From Pseudomonas sp. WS 5079 (GTDB lineage Bacteria; Pseudomonadota; Gammaproteobacteria; Pseudomonadales; Pseudomonadaceae): DNA of 64,000 nucleotides. Shown one piece after another: positions 9,096 through 17,355 of this stretch. The translations under genes were made by a program, and so were the position numbers. The notes under the pieces were generated by a model that did no database searches, was not told the origin of the DNA, and saw only the letters and a list, made by a program, of their open reading frames with translations. The DNA is taken from contig NZ_JAAQWN010000009.1 in assembly GCF_012985465.1 (NCBI RefSeq), positions 248,001 through 312,000 of the forward strand. The letters are read 5' to 3'. Position 1 is the first letter of the stretch. Every line of letters begins with the position of its first letter.

Positions 9096-9313
9096 GGGTT
9101 TTCCTACAATTTCCTACAAAAAACGCCAGGGCAAGTGGCAAGGCCGCTAGCTTAAAGGCGAAAGCTTATGCCTGGATTGACCGAGAGCACAAATACGGCG
9201 GCCATAACGGTGTTTTGCCGTTCACGTAACAATGCGCCCAGGCGGAACAAGCAGCAGCAACGAGTGACCTGCAGCGACCGGGCTGGCCCGTTCCCCACAG
9301 GTGCTTTTCGGCG

Positions 9314-10156
9314 TTACAGGGTCAGGCGCCCTTCGATACACAGCGAGACGGCGCCGCCGATCCAGATCTCATCGCCCTGCTGCTGCACCCGGATACGCCC
9401 GGCGCGGCCAATGGCCGTGCCCTGGCTGACCACATACTGGCTGGGGGCCAGGCCCGCACTCAGCAGCCATTGCGCGACGCCCGCATTCAGGCTGCCGGTG
9501 GCCGGGTCCTCGGGTGCACCGTCACCGGCAATAAACGCACGCACTTCGAACTGCGCATCGACGTCATCGCGTGTCGGATCGCACGGGGCAACCACGCCCA
9601 CCGCCAGCCCGAGCAGTTTTGAATAGTCCGGCTGCAAGTCCAGCACTGCCTGGCGATCCGGCAACATCAACGCCAGCCAGCCGGCGCCGTTATCGACCCA
9701 TTGGCTGCGCACAATCGCCTCAGGCTCAAGGTTAAGCGCCAGGCGTACACGCTCCAGCAGCTCGGCATCCAACGGCCCTGAGCGCAGCAACGGCGGCGCG
9801 ATAAACGCCAGCTCCTCGCCCTGGCGACGGATGCGCACCAGGCCAATCTCGCACTCCTGGATGATTTCGCTGCCCCGGGGCACACCACCGGCTTGCAGCC
9901 ACGCCTGGCAACTGCCCAGGGTTGGGTGACCGGCGAACGGCAGCTCCTGCACGGTGGTAAAAATACGCACCCGGTAATCCGCACGCGGGTCGCGCGGTTG
10001 CAGCAGGAACGTGGTTTCGCTGAGGTTGGTCCACTTGGCGAAGTCGGCCATCTGCTGGTCACTGAGGCTATCGGCGCCCAGCACCACTGCCAGCGGGTTG
10101 CCCTTGAGGGCCACGCTGCTGAATACGTCCAGTTGCTTGAAATCGAAAGTCGGCAT
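9314..10156 (-). CDS. PhzF-family isomerase/epimerase-like protein
   Basis: 280 residues covering both halves of the PhzF fold (diaminopimelate-epimerase-like). The N-terminal DVFSSVALKGNPLAVVL and the catalytic-glutamate segment WTNLSETTFLL are present, as are the paired glycine-rich motifs ELPFAGHPTLGS and DPATGSLNAGVA. The GHP and GS motifs are typical of the family. The substrate is unknown; PhzF homologues outside phenazine loci are common and the window has no phenazine genes. Its start lies 3 nt after the stop of the GST gene, so the two are co-transcribed. Confidence 0.9.
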   Translation of the reverse strand: MPTFDFKQLDVFSSVALKGNPLAVVLGADSLSDQQMADFAKWTNLSETTFLLQPRDPRADYRVRIFTTVQELPFAGHPTLGSCQAWLQAGGVPRGSEIIQECEIGLVRIRRQGEELAFIAPPLLRSGPLDAELLERVRLALNLEPEAIVRSQWVDNGAGWLALMLPDRQAVLDLQPDYSKLLGLAVGVVAPCDPTRDDVDAQFEVRAFIAGDGAPEDPATGSLNAGVAQWLLSAGLAPSQYVVSQGTAIGRAGRIRVQQQGDEIWIGGAVSLCIEGRLTL

Positions 10157-10159
10157 GGG

Positions 10160-10858
10160 TCAGCTCGGAATATTCAGGCCACGGATCACCGCCGGCCGGG
10201 CGACAAAGCCATCCAGCGCGCGCAGCACATTGGGGAAGTCACTGATGCCCACCAGATCGCCCGACTCATAGAAGCCAATCAGGTTGCGGATCCAGGGAAA
10301 GGTCGCGATATCGGCGATGGTGTACTCATCGCCCATGATCCAACTGCGGCCCAGCAGGCGTTTTTCCAGGACGTCCAGCAGGCGCCGGGCTTCAGCCGCA
10401 TAGCGATCACGAGGGCGCTTGTCTTCGTAGGCCTTGCCGGCAAATTTATTGAAGAAGCCAACCTGGCCGAACATCGGCCCGATCCCGGCCATCTGGAACA
10501 TCAGCCATTGCAGGGTTTCGTAGCGCGCGGCGGGTGCCTGGGGCAGCAGTTGCGCGGTTTTCTCCGCCAGGTAGACCAGGATCGCCCCCGACTCGAACAA
10601 CGCCAGCGGTTCACCGCCCGGGCCGCTGGGGTCGATGATCGCCGGGATCTTGTTGTTGGGGTTCAGGGACAGAAACTCTGGCGAGAGCTGGTCCTGGGTG
10701 TCGAAGCTGACTTTGTGCGCCTCATACGCCAGGCCCACCTCTTCGAGCATGATCGAGACCTTGACCCCATTGGGCGTCGGCAACGAGTACAGCTGCAGGC
10801 GCTCGGGGTGCTGGGCTGGCCATTTGGTAATAATCGGAAACGCTGCAGCTGAAATCAT
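10160..10858 (-). CDS. Glutathione S-transferase, YfcG/YghU type
   Basis: 232 residues. The N-terminal thioredoxin-like domain contains LYSLPTPNGVKVSIMLEE, where TPNG is the nu-class active-site motif of YfcG-like enzymes, and PNNKIPAIIDP with the cis-proline; the all-helical domain runs from about residue 100, with FQMAGIGPMFGQVGFF. YfcG-type proteins bind glutathione or its disulfide and act as disulfide-bond reductases. The ATG at 10858 is selected because the family N-terminus starts close to it; a frame extension to 10924 adds unrelated residues. It forms an operon with the PhzF gene. Confidence 0.88.
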   Translation of the reverse strand: MISAAAFPIITKWPAQHPERLQLYSLPTPNGVKVSIMLEEVGLAYEAHKVSFDTQDQLSPEFLSLNPNNKIPAIIDPSGPGGEPLALFESGAILVYLAEKTAQLLPQAPAARYETLQWLMFQMAGIGPMFGQVGFFNKFAGKAYEDKRPRDRYAAEARRLLDVLEKRLLGRSWIMGDEYTIADIATFPWIRNLIGFYESGDLVGISDFPNVLRALDGFVARPAVIRGLNIPS

Positions 10859-11113
10859 CGATATACCCCAAGGTGAGAAAAACCCATGATAGCCATCCGG
10901 CGGCACGCTTGCATCGGTCTTCAATTCGCAACATCCGCCGGCTAATCTCCTGTACCAAGCGAACCAAAACGCCCTGACGCACTCTTAGAAGCGCTTGAAC
11001 GGTTGAATGGAGGCATACCGCCATATCTGTCACGGAAAACCGCACGATGCTTGGAGCGTCGCTGTGGCTGGGCCTTCCAGCCTTGATCCGACGCACTGAA
11101 GACTCGAACCCTA

Positions 11114-11815
11114 ATGACTATCAAGCCTTTGTGCATTGGCAAACGTTTTAGAAAATGTGCTTATTTCCTGGTGCCGACACTGTTTGTCGGTGGCGCCTTG
11201 ATGCTGGCCTTTGAAGCCCGCGAAAGCAGCGCCGAGCCGAAGAACGGCGTGCAGACCCTGGTGTTCCTGCGCCATGGCGAGAAGCCCGTGGGCGGCCTGG
11301 GCCAACTCAATTGCCAGGGCCTCAACCGCGCGATGAACCTGGCCACCGTATTGCCAGAAAAATTCGGCGCCGCCGATTTTGTATTCGCGGCCAACCCGAC
11401 GCGCAATGTCGAGGAAGGCGAGTTCGACAATTCCTACAGCTACATTCGCCCATTGATGACCATCAGCCCCAGCGCGATCAAACTCGGGCTGCCGGTGAAC
11501 ATCGAGTTTTCGGCCAACGACACCAGCGATCTGGCTGACGAGTTGATGGAGGACAAGTACCACAACTCCACCATCTATACCGCCTGGTCCCACGGCTACC
11601 TGCCGGAATTGATCAACAAGGTCGCGAGCGAAGCGGTCGGCGAGAAGTACACCATCACCGAAGACTGGTCCGGCGGCGATTTCGACACCTTGTACGTGTT
11701 GACCCTGACCTGGCAGAACGGCAAGGCCAGCCTGCTCAGCCGCAACTACAAGCAAGGGCTGGATAACGGCTTGCAGACCTGCCCGGATGCGACGCACGTA
11801 GCCGCCGACACCTGA
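11114..11815 (+). CDS. Exported histidine phosphatase superfamily protein
   Basis: 233 residues. An N-terminal hydrophobic stretch (CAYFLVPTLFVGGALMLAF, residues 15-33) is a signal peptide or anchor, followed by the phosphohistidine motif LVFLRHGEK (about residue 50), in which the RHG histidine is phosphorylated during catalysis. A later histidine in YTAWSHGYLPELI is the probable second active-site histidine. It probably works in the periplasm on an unknown phosphate ester. The ribosome site before ATG 11114 is weak. The 255-bp region upstream holds no gene that I can support. Confidence 0.8.
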   Translation: MTIKPLCIGKRFRKCAYFLVPTLFVGGALMLAFEARESSAEPKNGVQTLVFLRHGEKPVGGLGQLNCQGLNRAMNLATVLPEKFGAADFVFAANPTRNVEEGEFDNSYSYIRPLMTISPSAIKLGLPVNIEFSANDTSDLADELMEDKYHNSTIYTAWSHGYLPELINKVASEAVGEKYTITEDWSGGDFDTLYVLTLTWQNGKASLLSRNYKQGLDNGLQTCPDATHVAADT

Positions 11816-11867
11816 CACCGGGACCGCGTATGATGCGTCGCTATCGACTTATCTGCGGATCTTGACC

Positions 11868-12923
11868 ATGTCTAACCTCACCTCTGCCAGCCCTGTACGC
11901 GGCTGGTCCTTCTGGTGGAAGCCGGCGCTGTTCCTGTTGGTGGCCTGCGTCGGCCTGTATTACGTGAAGTGGTCACCCTACTACTTCAAGGCGTTCGTCG
12001 CGGCGAACAGCCACAGCATCGGCAACTCGATCCTCAATGACCAGCAAGGCTCGCCATTGGCGGCGGCCCTGGCCTATGCCCAGGTGTATTTCCTGGCGAT
12101 CTGGAAAGCCGCCGTGCTGGCGGTAATTCTCGGCTCGTTGCTGCAAGTATTGATTCCACGGGACTGGCTGTTGCGCCTGTTCGGCCGCGCCGGGCTGGGC
12201 TCCACGGTGCGTGGCGGGCTGTTCGCCCTGCCGGGCATGATGTGCAGTTGCTGCGCCGCGCCGGTGGCCGCCGGCATGCGTCGCCAGCAAGTATCGGTGG
12301 GCGCCGCCCTGGCGTTCTGGATGGCCAACCCGGTGCTCAACCCCGCGACCCTGGTGTTCATGGGCTTTGTGCTGGGCTGGGATTTTGCCGCGCTGCGGCT
12401 GGTGGCCGGGATCGTCCTGGTGATCGGCGTCGCCCTGATCGCCCAACGTATCGCCCGCCCCGAGCAGGTGCCACAGGTGGCGCTGGAGGCCGTGGCCGAC
12501 GTCAGCGGCGCCGAGACCCAGCCCTTCCTCAGCCGCTGGCTGCGCACCTTGTGGCAGTTGTTCTGGAGCACCATCCCGATCTACATCCTCGCGGTGTTGC
12601 TGTTGGGCGCGGCGCGGGTGTGGTTGTTTCCCCATGTGGACGGGGCGATGGCCGACAGCCTGCTGTGGCTGGTGCCGCTGGCGATTGTCGGCACCCTGTT
12701 TGTGATTCCGACTGCCGCCGAAATCCCGATCGTACAGACCATGATGGCCCTGGGGCTCGGCACCGGGCCCGCAGTGGCACTGCTGATGACCCTGCCGAGC
12801 GTGAGCCTGCCGTCGCTGTTGATGCTGCGCAAGGATTTCGACACGCGGGTGCTGGTGACGGTGGCCGGGTTGACCATGCTGATGGGCGTGGTGTGTGGGT
12901 TGGTGGCGGTGGTCGTCCTGTAG
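11868..12923 (+). CDS. Permease of the UPF0718/YraQ family
   Basis: 351 residues with about eight membrane segments. The diagnostic motif PGMMCSCCAAPVAAGMRRQQ is at about residue 125, with a matching second half (PTAAEIPIVQTMMALGLGTG, about 286) as expected for a duplicated permease. Members are linked to export of metals or metalloids and to thioredoxin-like partners in other bacteria, but this one stands alone. ATG 11868 is taken as the start; an in-frame TTG six bases earlier is less likely. A REP pair follows. Confidence 0.8.
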   Translation: MSNLTSASPVRGWSFWWKPALFLLVACVGLYYVKWSPYYFKAFVAANSHSIGNSILNDQQGSPLAAALAYAQVYFLAIWKAAVLAVILGSLLQVLIPRDWLLRLFGRAGLGSTVRGGLFALPGMMCSCCAAPVAAGMRRQQVSVGAALAFWMANPVLNPATLVFMGFVLGWDFAALRLVAGIVLVIGVALIAQRIARPEQVPQVALEAVADVSGAETQPFLSRWLRTLWQLFWSTIPIYILAVLLLGAARVWLFPHVDGAMADSLLWLVPLAIVGTLFVIPTAAEIPIVQTMMALGLGTGPAVALLMTLPSVSLPSLLMLRKDFDTRVLVTVAGLTMLMGVVCGLVAVVVL

Positions 12924-12942
12924 GGAGGGGTTGACTGTCAGG

Positions 12943-13027
12943 GCCTCATTGCAGGCAAGCCAGCTCCCACATTTGGAACTGTGAATACATTCAAAATGTG
13001 GGAGCTGGCTTGCCTGCAAATGAGGCC
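12943..13027. repeat. REP inverted pair
   Basis: GCCTCATTGCAGGCAAGCCAGCTCCCACA faces its inverted copy around TTTGGAACTGTGAATACATTCAAAA-type loop sequence. The loop words GAACTGTGAATACATTCAAA recur in the repeats at 26.1-26.3 kb. Confidence 0.88.
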
Positions 13028-13041
13028 CGAAAACCAGCCAA

Positions 13042-14142
13042 TCACCCGCGCCGGGCACCACGCTCGCGCAGATACTCCAGCACCGCCCCCCGCTCCCCGG
13101 CAAACTCGATCCGCGCGCCCTTCTTCTCACGCTGGAACGCGTACATCGGGTCGTAGTATTCACGCAGCCCGACAATCCAGCCGCGGTGTAAATCCACGTT
13201 CCCCGAGCGGGCCTGCTCGGCCAGGGCGTCCTGCATCAGCCCGCGCAAGCGCTGGTAGCGTTCGCCGCCCAGGCGCTTGTGGATATTGGCCAGGCTCTGC
13301 ACCAGACGCTCGGCGAACAGGCTGAAGCCCGCTTCGCCAAACTCGGCCTCGAACTGCGCGCACAGGTCGATGACATAGTCGCGCAAGACCCGCTCGACGC
13401 GGTTTTCCAGGCTTTCTTCCAGCCATACCATCGGGTACGCCTGCATGCCCCGGTGCAGGTTCAGCGGCAAGGCGCAGCTACCAATCATGCGGCTTTCATC
13501 TTCAAGCACGAACTGCTCGATCCCTTGCGCACGTTTTTTCAACACGTCCACCGCCAGGCGGTTTTCAAAGTCGATATTCGATGGCTGGCCCGTGGCGCGC
13601 TTGCCAAAGCTGGAGCCCCGGTGATTGGCATGACCCTCCAGGTCCAGGCCATTGCGCAACTGATGGAGCACCTCGGTCTTGCCACTGCCCGTCAGGCCAC
13701 CCAGCAGGACAAAGTCACACTGCTCGACCGCCTGCTCCACAGTCTCCAGCAAGAAGGTACGCATGGCCTTGTAGCCACCGCCGACCCGGGGATAGTCGAT
13801 CCCCGCTTCGTCCTTGAGCACCTTCTGCACCAAGTGCGAGCGCAAGCCGCCGCGGAAGCAATACAGGTAACCGTCAGGGTTGGCCTGGGCAAACGCGGTC
13901 CAGCGCGCCAATCGCTCCTGCAAAACTGCGCCGCTGACCAGTTGGTGCCCCAGCACAATCGCCGCCTGCTGCCCCTGCTGCTTATAACAAGTGCCCACCC
14001 GCTGGCGTTCGTCGTCGTTCATCAACGGCAGGTTGACCACGCCGGGGAACGCGCCCTTGACGAATTCGACCGGTGCGCGGGTGTCCATCATCGGCCGGTC
14101 GTTGAGAAAGATATCGCGGTAATCGGTAATGTCGATGGGCAT
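13042..14142 (-). CDS. mnmH: tRNA 2-selenouridine/geranyl-2-thiouridine synthase
   Basis: 366 residues. An N-terminal rhodanese domain (about 1-130) carries the reactive cysteine in YLYCFRGGLRSH, and a P-loop domain follows (LLGGLTGSGKTEVL, about residue 145). The enzyme (also SelU/YbbB) replaces the sulfur of 2-thiouridine at the wobble position of certain tRNAs with selenium through a geranylated intermediate, using selenophosphate. Its start codon overlaps the selD stop in TGATG, which fits this supply of substrate. ATG 14142 is used; the upstream TTG is not needed. Confidence 0.94.
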   Translation of the reverse strand: MPIDITDYRDIFLNDRPMMDTRAPVEFVKGAFPGVVNLPLMNDDERQRVGTCYKQQGQQAAIVLGHQLVSGAVLQERLARWTAFAQANPDGYLYCFRGGLRSHLVQKVLKDEAGIDYPRVGGGYKAMRTFLLETVEQAVEQCDFVLLGGLTGSGKTEVLHQLRNGLDLEGHANHRGSSFGKRATGQPSNIDFENRLAVDVLKKRAQGIEQFVLEDESRMIGSCALPLNLHRGMQAYPMVWLEESLENRVERVLRDYVIDLCAQFEAEFGEAGFSLFAERLVQSLANIHKRLGGERYQRLRGLMQDALAEQARSGNVDLHRGWIVGLREYYDPMYAFQREKKGARIEFAGERGAVLEYLRERGARRG

Positions 14143-15176
14143 CAAGACACCTCTACCGCGTGGCTCTGTCGCTCAACCAACTGGCCAATCGGCGCCAGGT
14201 TCAAGCCTAGTTCGGCAGCTGCCGCCAGAAACTCGGCTTCGCCCTCGGGCGTGACCGCCACCAGCAGCCCGCCACTGGTTTGCGGGTCGCACAGCACACG
14301 TTTGTGCAGTTCATTGATACGGCCCAACTGGCTGGCGTAGCTGTCGAAATTGCGCAGGGTGCCACCGGGCACACAGCCCTGGTCCAGGTAGTACTCCACC
14401 CCCGGCAGGCGTGGGACTTTTTCGTATTCGATAAGGGCAGTCAAACCACTGCCGTCAGCCATTTCCACCAGGTGCCCGAGCAGGCCGAAACCGGTCACGT
14501 CGGTCATGGCGCTGACCCCGGCCAGCTTGCCGAAGCGGCTGCCGGGCTTGTTGAGGGTGCACATCCAGTCCCGCGCCAGGCCGATATCCGCCTGCCGCAG
14601 CTTGCCCTTCTTCTCGGCGGTGGTAAGGATGCCGATGCCCAGGGGTTTGGTCAGGTACAAACGGCAGCCAGCGGTGGCGGTGTCGTTGCGCTTCATATGG
14701 CGTTTGTGCACCAGCCCGGTGACGGCCAGGCCGAAGATCGGCTCCGGGGCGTCGATGGAATGGCCACCGGCCAGGGGGATGCCCGCTGCGTCGCACACCG
14801 CGCGGCCACCGCGAATCACTTCGCGGGCGATTTCCGGGGCCAGCACGTTGACTGGCCAGCCGAGAATCGCGATAGCCATCAACGGATCGCCGCCCATGGC
14901 GTAGATATCGCTGATGGCGTTGGTAGCGGCTATGCGCCCGAAATCGAAGGGGTCGTCGACGATCGGCATGAAAAAGTCAGTGGTGGACACCACCCCGCGC
15001 TCGTCGTCGATGGCGTACACCGCCGCGTCGTCCCGCGAGGCATTGCCCACCCAGAGCTTGGGGTCGAGGTTCTGCGCACCGCTGCCGGCGAGGATCACTT
15101 CCAGCACCTGCGGCGAAATCTTGCAGCCACATCCGGCACCGTGGCTGTACTGGGTCAGGCGAATCGGCTCGTTCAT
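14142..15176 (-). CDS. selD: Selenophosphate synthase
   Basis: 344 residues, full length. It makes selenophosphate from selenide and ATP. The N-terminal HGAGCGCKIS holds the catalytic cysteine and lysine; this is the Cys form, not a selenocysteine (UGA) form. The ATP-binding segments DDAAVYAIDDERGVV and GGHSIDAPEPIFGLAV are in place. ATG 15176 gives the family start MNEPIRLTQYS; the longer frame to 15239 enters the terminator of the TerC gene. It is coupled to mnmH, so selenouridine formation is the visible use of its product here. Confidence 0.95.
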   Translation of the reverse strand: MNEPIRLTQYSHGAGCGCKISPQVLEVILAGSGAQNLDPKLWVGNASRDDAAVYAIDDERGVVSTTDFFMPIVDDPFDFGRIAATNAISDIYAMGGDPLMAIAILGWPVNVLAPEIAREVIRGGRAVCDAAGIPLAGGHSIDAPEPIFGLAVTGLVHKRHMKRNDTATAGCRLYLTKPLGIGILTTAEKKGKLRQADIGLARDWMCTLNKPGSRFGKLAGVSAMTDVTGFGLLGHLVEMADGSGLTALIEYEKVPRLPGVEYYLDQGCVPGGTLRNFDSYASQLGRINELHKRVLCDPQTSGGLLVAVTPEGEAEFLAAAAELGLNLAPIGQLVERQSHAVEVS

Positions 15177-15216
15177 GGTGGACCTCAAGCTATCAAGTGC
15201 GGGGATTCTAACAGAC

Positions 15217-15258
15217 AGCAAAAAGCCGGCTGGGCTCATGTGAGCGCAGCCGGCCTTT
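15217..15258 (-). terminator. Rho-independent terminator of the TerC gene
   Basis: Read on the minus strand, GCCGGCTGCGCTCA pairs with TGAGCCCAGCCGGC and is followed by five T. It ends about 40 nt before the selD start and so insulates selD from the upstream gene. Confidence 0.85.
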
Positions 15259-15270
15259 GGGTTCCAGCGG

Positions 15271-16020
15271 TTACTGGCGGGCAGCGAGCAAACGCTTGTG
15301 GCGATTGCGCCGCGCGATGTTCAGGCACTCGATGGCAGCCGAGAAAGCCATGGCCGCATACACGTAGCCTTTAGGCACATGGGCACCGAAGCCTTCGGCG
15401 ATCAAGGTCATGCCGATCATGATCAAGAAGCCCAGGGCCAGCATGACCACGGTCGGGTTGTCGTTGATGAACTTGGCCAGGGGTTCAGCCGCCACCAGCA
15501 TCACGATCACCGAGGTCACCACGGCAATGATCATGATCGGCAAATGCTCGGTCATGCCAACGGCGGTGATGATGCTGTCGATGGAGAACACCAGGTCGAG
15601 CAACAGGATCTGCCCGATGGCCGCGGCAAAGCCGATCGCCACGGTATTGCCGACGCTGGCTTTCTCTTCGGGCTCCGGGTCCATGCTGTGGTGGATCTCG
15701 GTCGTCGCCTTCCACACCAGGAACAGGCCACCGGCGATCAGGATCATGTCCTTCCACGAAAACGCCTGGCCGAACACTTCAAACACCGGCGCCGTCAGTT
15801 GCACGATAAACGCGATGGTGCTCAACAGGCCCAGGCGCAGTATCAGCGCCATGCTGATGCCGATGCGCCGTGCCTTGGCCCGGTGTTGCTCCGGCAGCTT
15901 GTTGGTGAGGATCGAGATGAAGATCAGGTTGTCGATCCCCAGCACGATTTCCATGACGATCAGCGTCGCCAGGGCCACCCAGGCGGTGGGGCTGGCGGCC
16001 AGCTGTAAAAGGTAATCCAT
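15271..16020 (-). CDS. TerC-family integral membrane protein
   Basis: 249 residues with about seven membrane segments. The family marks are the acidic membrane motifs MEIVLGIDNLIFI (about 23-35) and LLDLVFSIDSIITA (about 140), the paired aspartates that probably bind or carry a metal cation. TerC proteins are linked to tellurite resistance and to manganese homeostasis (Alx, MeeF/MeeY types). A family riboswitch (yybP-ykoY) is known for some, but only 29 nt separate this start from the lipoprotein gene upstream, so it does not fit here. The two genes probably form one transcript. Confidence 0.9.
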   Translation of the reverse strand: MDYLLQLAASPTAWVALATLIVMEIVLGIDNLIFISILTNKLPEQHRAKARRIGISMALILRLGLLSTIAFIVQLTAPVFEVFGQAFSWKDMILIAGGLFLVWKATTEIHHSMDPEPEEKASVGNTVAIGFAAAIGQILLLDLVFSIDSIITAVGMTEHLPIMIIAVVTSVIVMLVAAEPLAKFINDNPTVVMLALGFLIMIGMTLIAEGFGAHVPKGYVYAAMAFSAAIECLNIARRNRHKRLLAARQ

Positions 16021-16049
16021 AGGTCAGTCCTGACTGGGTGTACGGGAAA

Positions 16050-16301
16050 TTAAGCTTCTTTGGAATCTGGCTCAGGCTTGGAATCCTGCTCTTGCTCGTC
16101 TTCCTTGGGGGCAATCAAACCCTGGGTCGCTTCGCTCAACGCCTGTTCGGCGGCCTTATGGGTGTCATCAATGGCCTGCTTGGCCGCTTCGCTGGCTTTG
16201 CCCAGCACCTGCTGGGTGCTCTTCTCGACCTGGTCGCAACCACCGAGCACCACTAATGAAAGCGCAAGCAACGACGCCGCGCCCAGGGAATTGAGTTTCA
16301 T
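16050..16301 (-). CDS. Small lipoprotein
   Basis: 83 residues. The signal sequence LLALSLVVLGGC places the lipidated cysteine at residue 22. The mature part is a short helical, Ala/Glu/Lys-rich segment (STQQVLGKASEAAKQAIDD, then AAEQALSEATQGL) and an acidic disordered tail. The composition resembles Lpp-like or entericidin-like small envelope lipoproteins, but no family was recognised. ATG 16301 is preceded by GAGGAAT. It lies just upstream of the TerC gene and divergent from the NhaR-like regulator. Confidence 0.8.
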   Translation of the reverse strand: MKLNSLGAASLLALSLVVLGGCDQVEKSTQQVLGKASEAAKQAIDDTHKAAEQALSEATQGLIAPKEDEQEQDSKPEPDSKEA

Positions 16302-16406
16302 GATGTATTCCTCGTTAGAACCGTTGGACCCAAGCATTGGGCCCGCGATAGCGAGGCATTCTAAGGAAGCGAACACTTCAGGAAAATTCGTATTTTTTTC
16401 GCTTAT

Positions 16407-16425
16407 ACTTCGATTTACACGAAGT
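16407..16425. promoter_or_regulatory. Inverted repeat upstream of nhaR-like gene, candidate LysR operator
   Basis: ACTTCG (16407-16412) and CGAAGT (16420-16425) form a perfect 6-bp dyad with a 7-nt spacer, giving the T-N11-A form of LysR sites. It lies 25 bp upstream of the regulator ATG and between it and the divergent lipoprotein gene. Confidence 0.45.
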
Positions 16426-16449
16426 AATACTCTGCAACCGAGGCGCCTG

Positions 16450-17355
16450 ATGCTCAATTACCGACAACTGCACTACTTCTGGGTAGTCGCCAAGACCGGC
16501 AGCATCGTGCGTGCCTGCGAGCAACTGAACCTCACGCCGCAGACCATCAGCGGGCAAATCAGCCTGTTGGAGCAGACATTTGGTATCGCACTGTTTCAAC
16601 GAGTCGGCCGCCAACTGGAGCTGACCGAGGCTGGGCGCCAGGCCCTGCCCTATGCCGAGCAGATGTTCCAGACGGGCAATGAGCTGGAAGCGATGTTGCG
16701 CGCCCAGCCCAATGAACAGCAGATTGTGTTTCGCGTTGGCGTGGCGGACGTGGTGCCCAAGTCCATCGTCTATCGCCTGATCGCGCCGACCATGGAGTTG
16801 AGCGAGCCACTGCGCATTACCTGCCGTGAAGACAAACTCGAACGCCTGCTGGCCGACCTGGCGATCCAGCGTCTGGACCTGGTGATCTCCGACAGCCCGA
16901 TGCCGACGCACCTGGACATCAAGGGCTACAGCCAGAAGCTTGGGGAATGCGGCATCAGTTTCTTCGCCACCCAGGCGTTGGCGGACCTGCACGGTGGTGA
17001 TTTCCCACAGTGCCTGCACGGTGCACCGCTATTGATTCCCGGTGCCGAAACCGTAGTGCGCAGCCGTTTGCAGCGCTGGTTCGCCGAGCAGCAGATCCGC
17101 CCGAAAATCATCGGTGAGTTCGACGACAGCGCCTTGATGCAGGCCTTCGGCCAGTCCGGCAGCGGGATTTTCATTGCCCCCAGCGTGATTGCCGAGGAAG
17201 TGCTGCGCCAATACGGCGTGGCATTGATTGGCCAGACGGACGCGGTCACCGAGTCGTTCTATGCCATCTCGGTGGAACGCAAGGTCAAGCACCCCGGCAT
17301 CGTGGCGATTACCGAAGGTGCTCGCCGCGAACTGTTTACCGCGTTGCCCGCCTAG
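16450..17355 (+). CDS. nhaR: LysR-family regulator, NhaR type
   Basis: 301 residues. The N-terminus LNYRQLHYFWVVAKTGSIVRA followed by LTPQTISGQISLLEQ closely matches E. coli NhaR (NYNHLYYFWHVYKEGS, LTPQTITGQI), so it belongs to that subfamily, which responds to sodium and stress in E. coli. No nhaA gene is next to it. The effector domain runs from about residue 95. The gene converges on an MFS exporter and the two stop codons share the bases CTAG (17352-17355). A dyad upstream suggests autoregulation. Confidence 0.82.
   Translation: MLNYRQLHYFWVVAKTGSIVRACEQLNLTPQTISGQISLLEQTFGIALFQRVGRQLELTEAGRQALPYAEQMFQTGNELEAMLRAQPNEQQIVFRVGVADVVPKSIVYRLIAPTMELSEPLRITCREDKLERLLADLAIQRLDLVISDSPMPTHLDIKGYSQKLGECGISFFATQALADLHGGDFPQCLHGAPLLIPGAETVVRSRLQRWFAEQQIRPKIIGEFDDSALMQAFGQSGSGIFIAPSVIAEEVLRQYGVALIGQTDAVTESFYAISVERKVKHPGIVAITEGARRELFTALPA

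Noticed and set aside
9168..9313. Possible gene starting at ATG 9168 between hemB and the PhzF gene
   Set aside because: The frame continues antisense through the PhzF gene, has no ribosome site, and its product has no recognisable features.
10859..11113. Possible gene or RNA in the 255-bp gap before the histidine phosphatase
   Set aside because: No frame with a ribosome site, no terminator-like hairpin and no promoter pair that I could support.
16021..16049. yybP-ykoY manganese riboswitch for the TerC gene
   Set aside because: Only 29 nt separate the TerC start from the preceding gene, far too short for the riboswitch.
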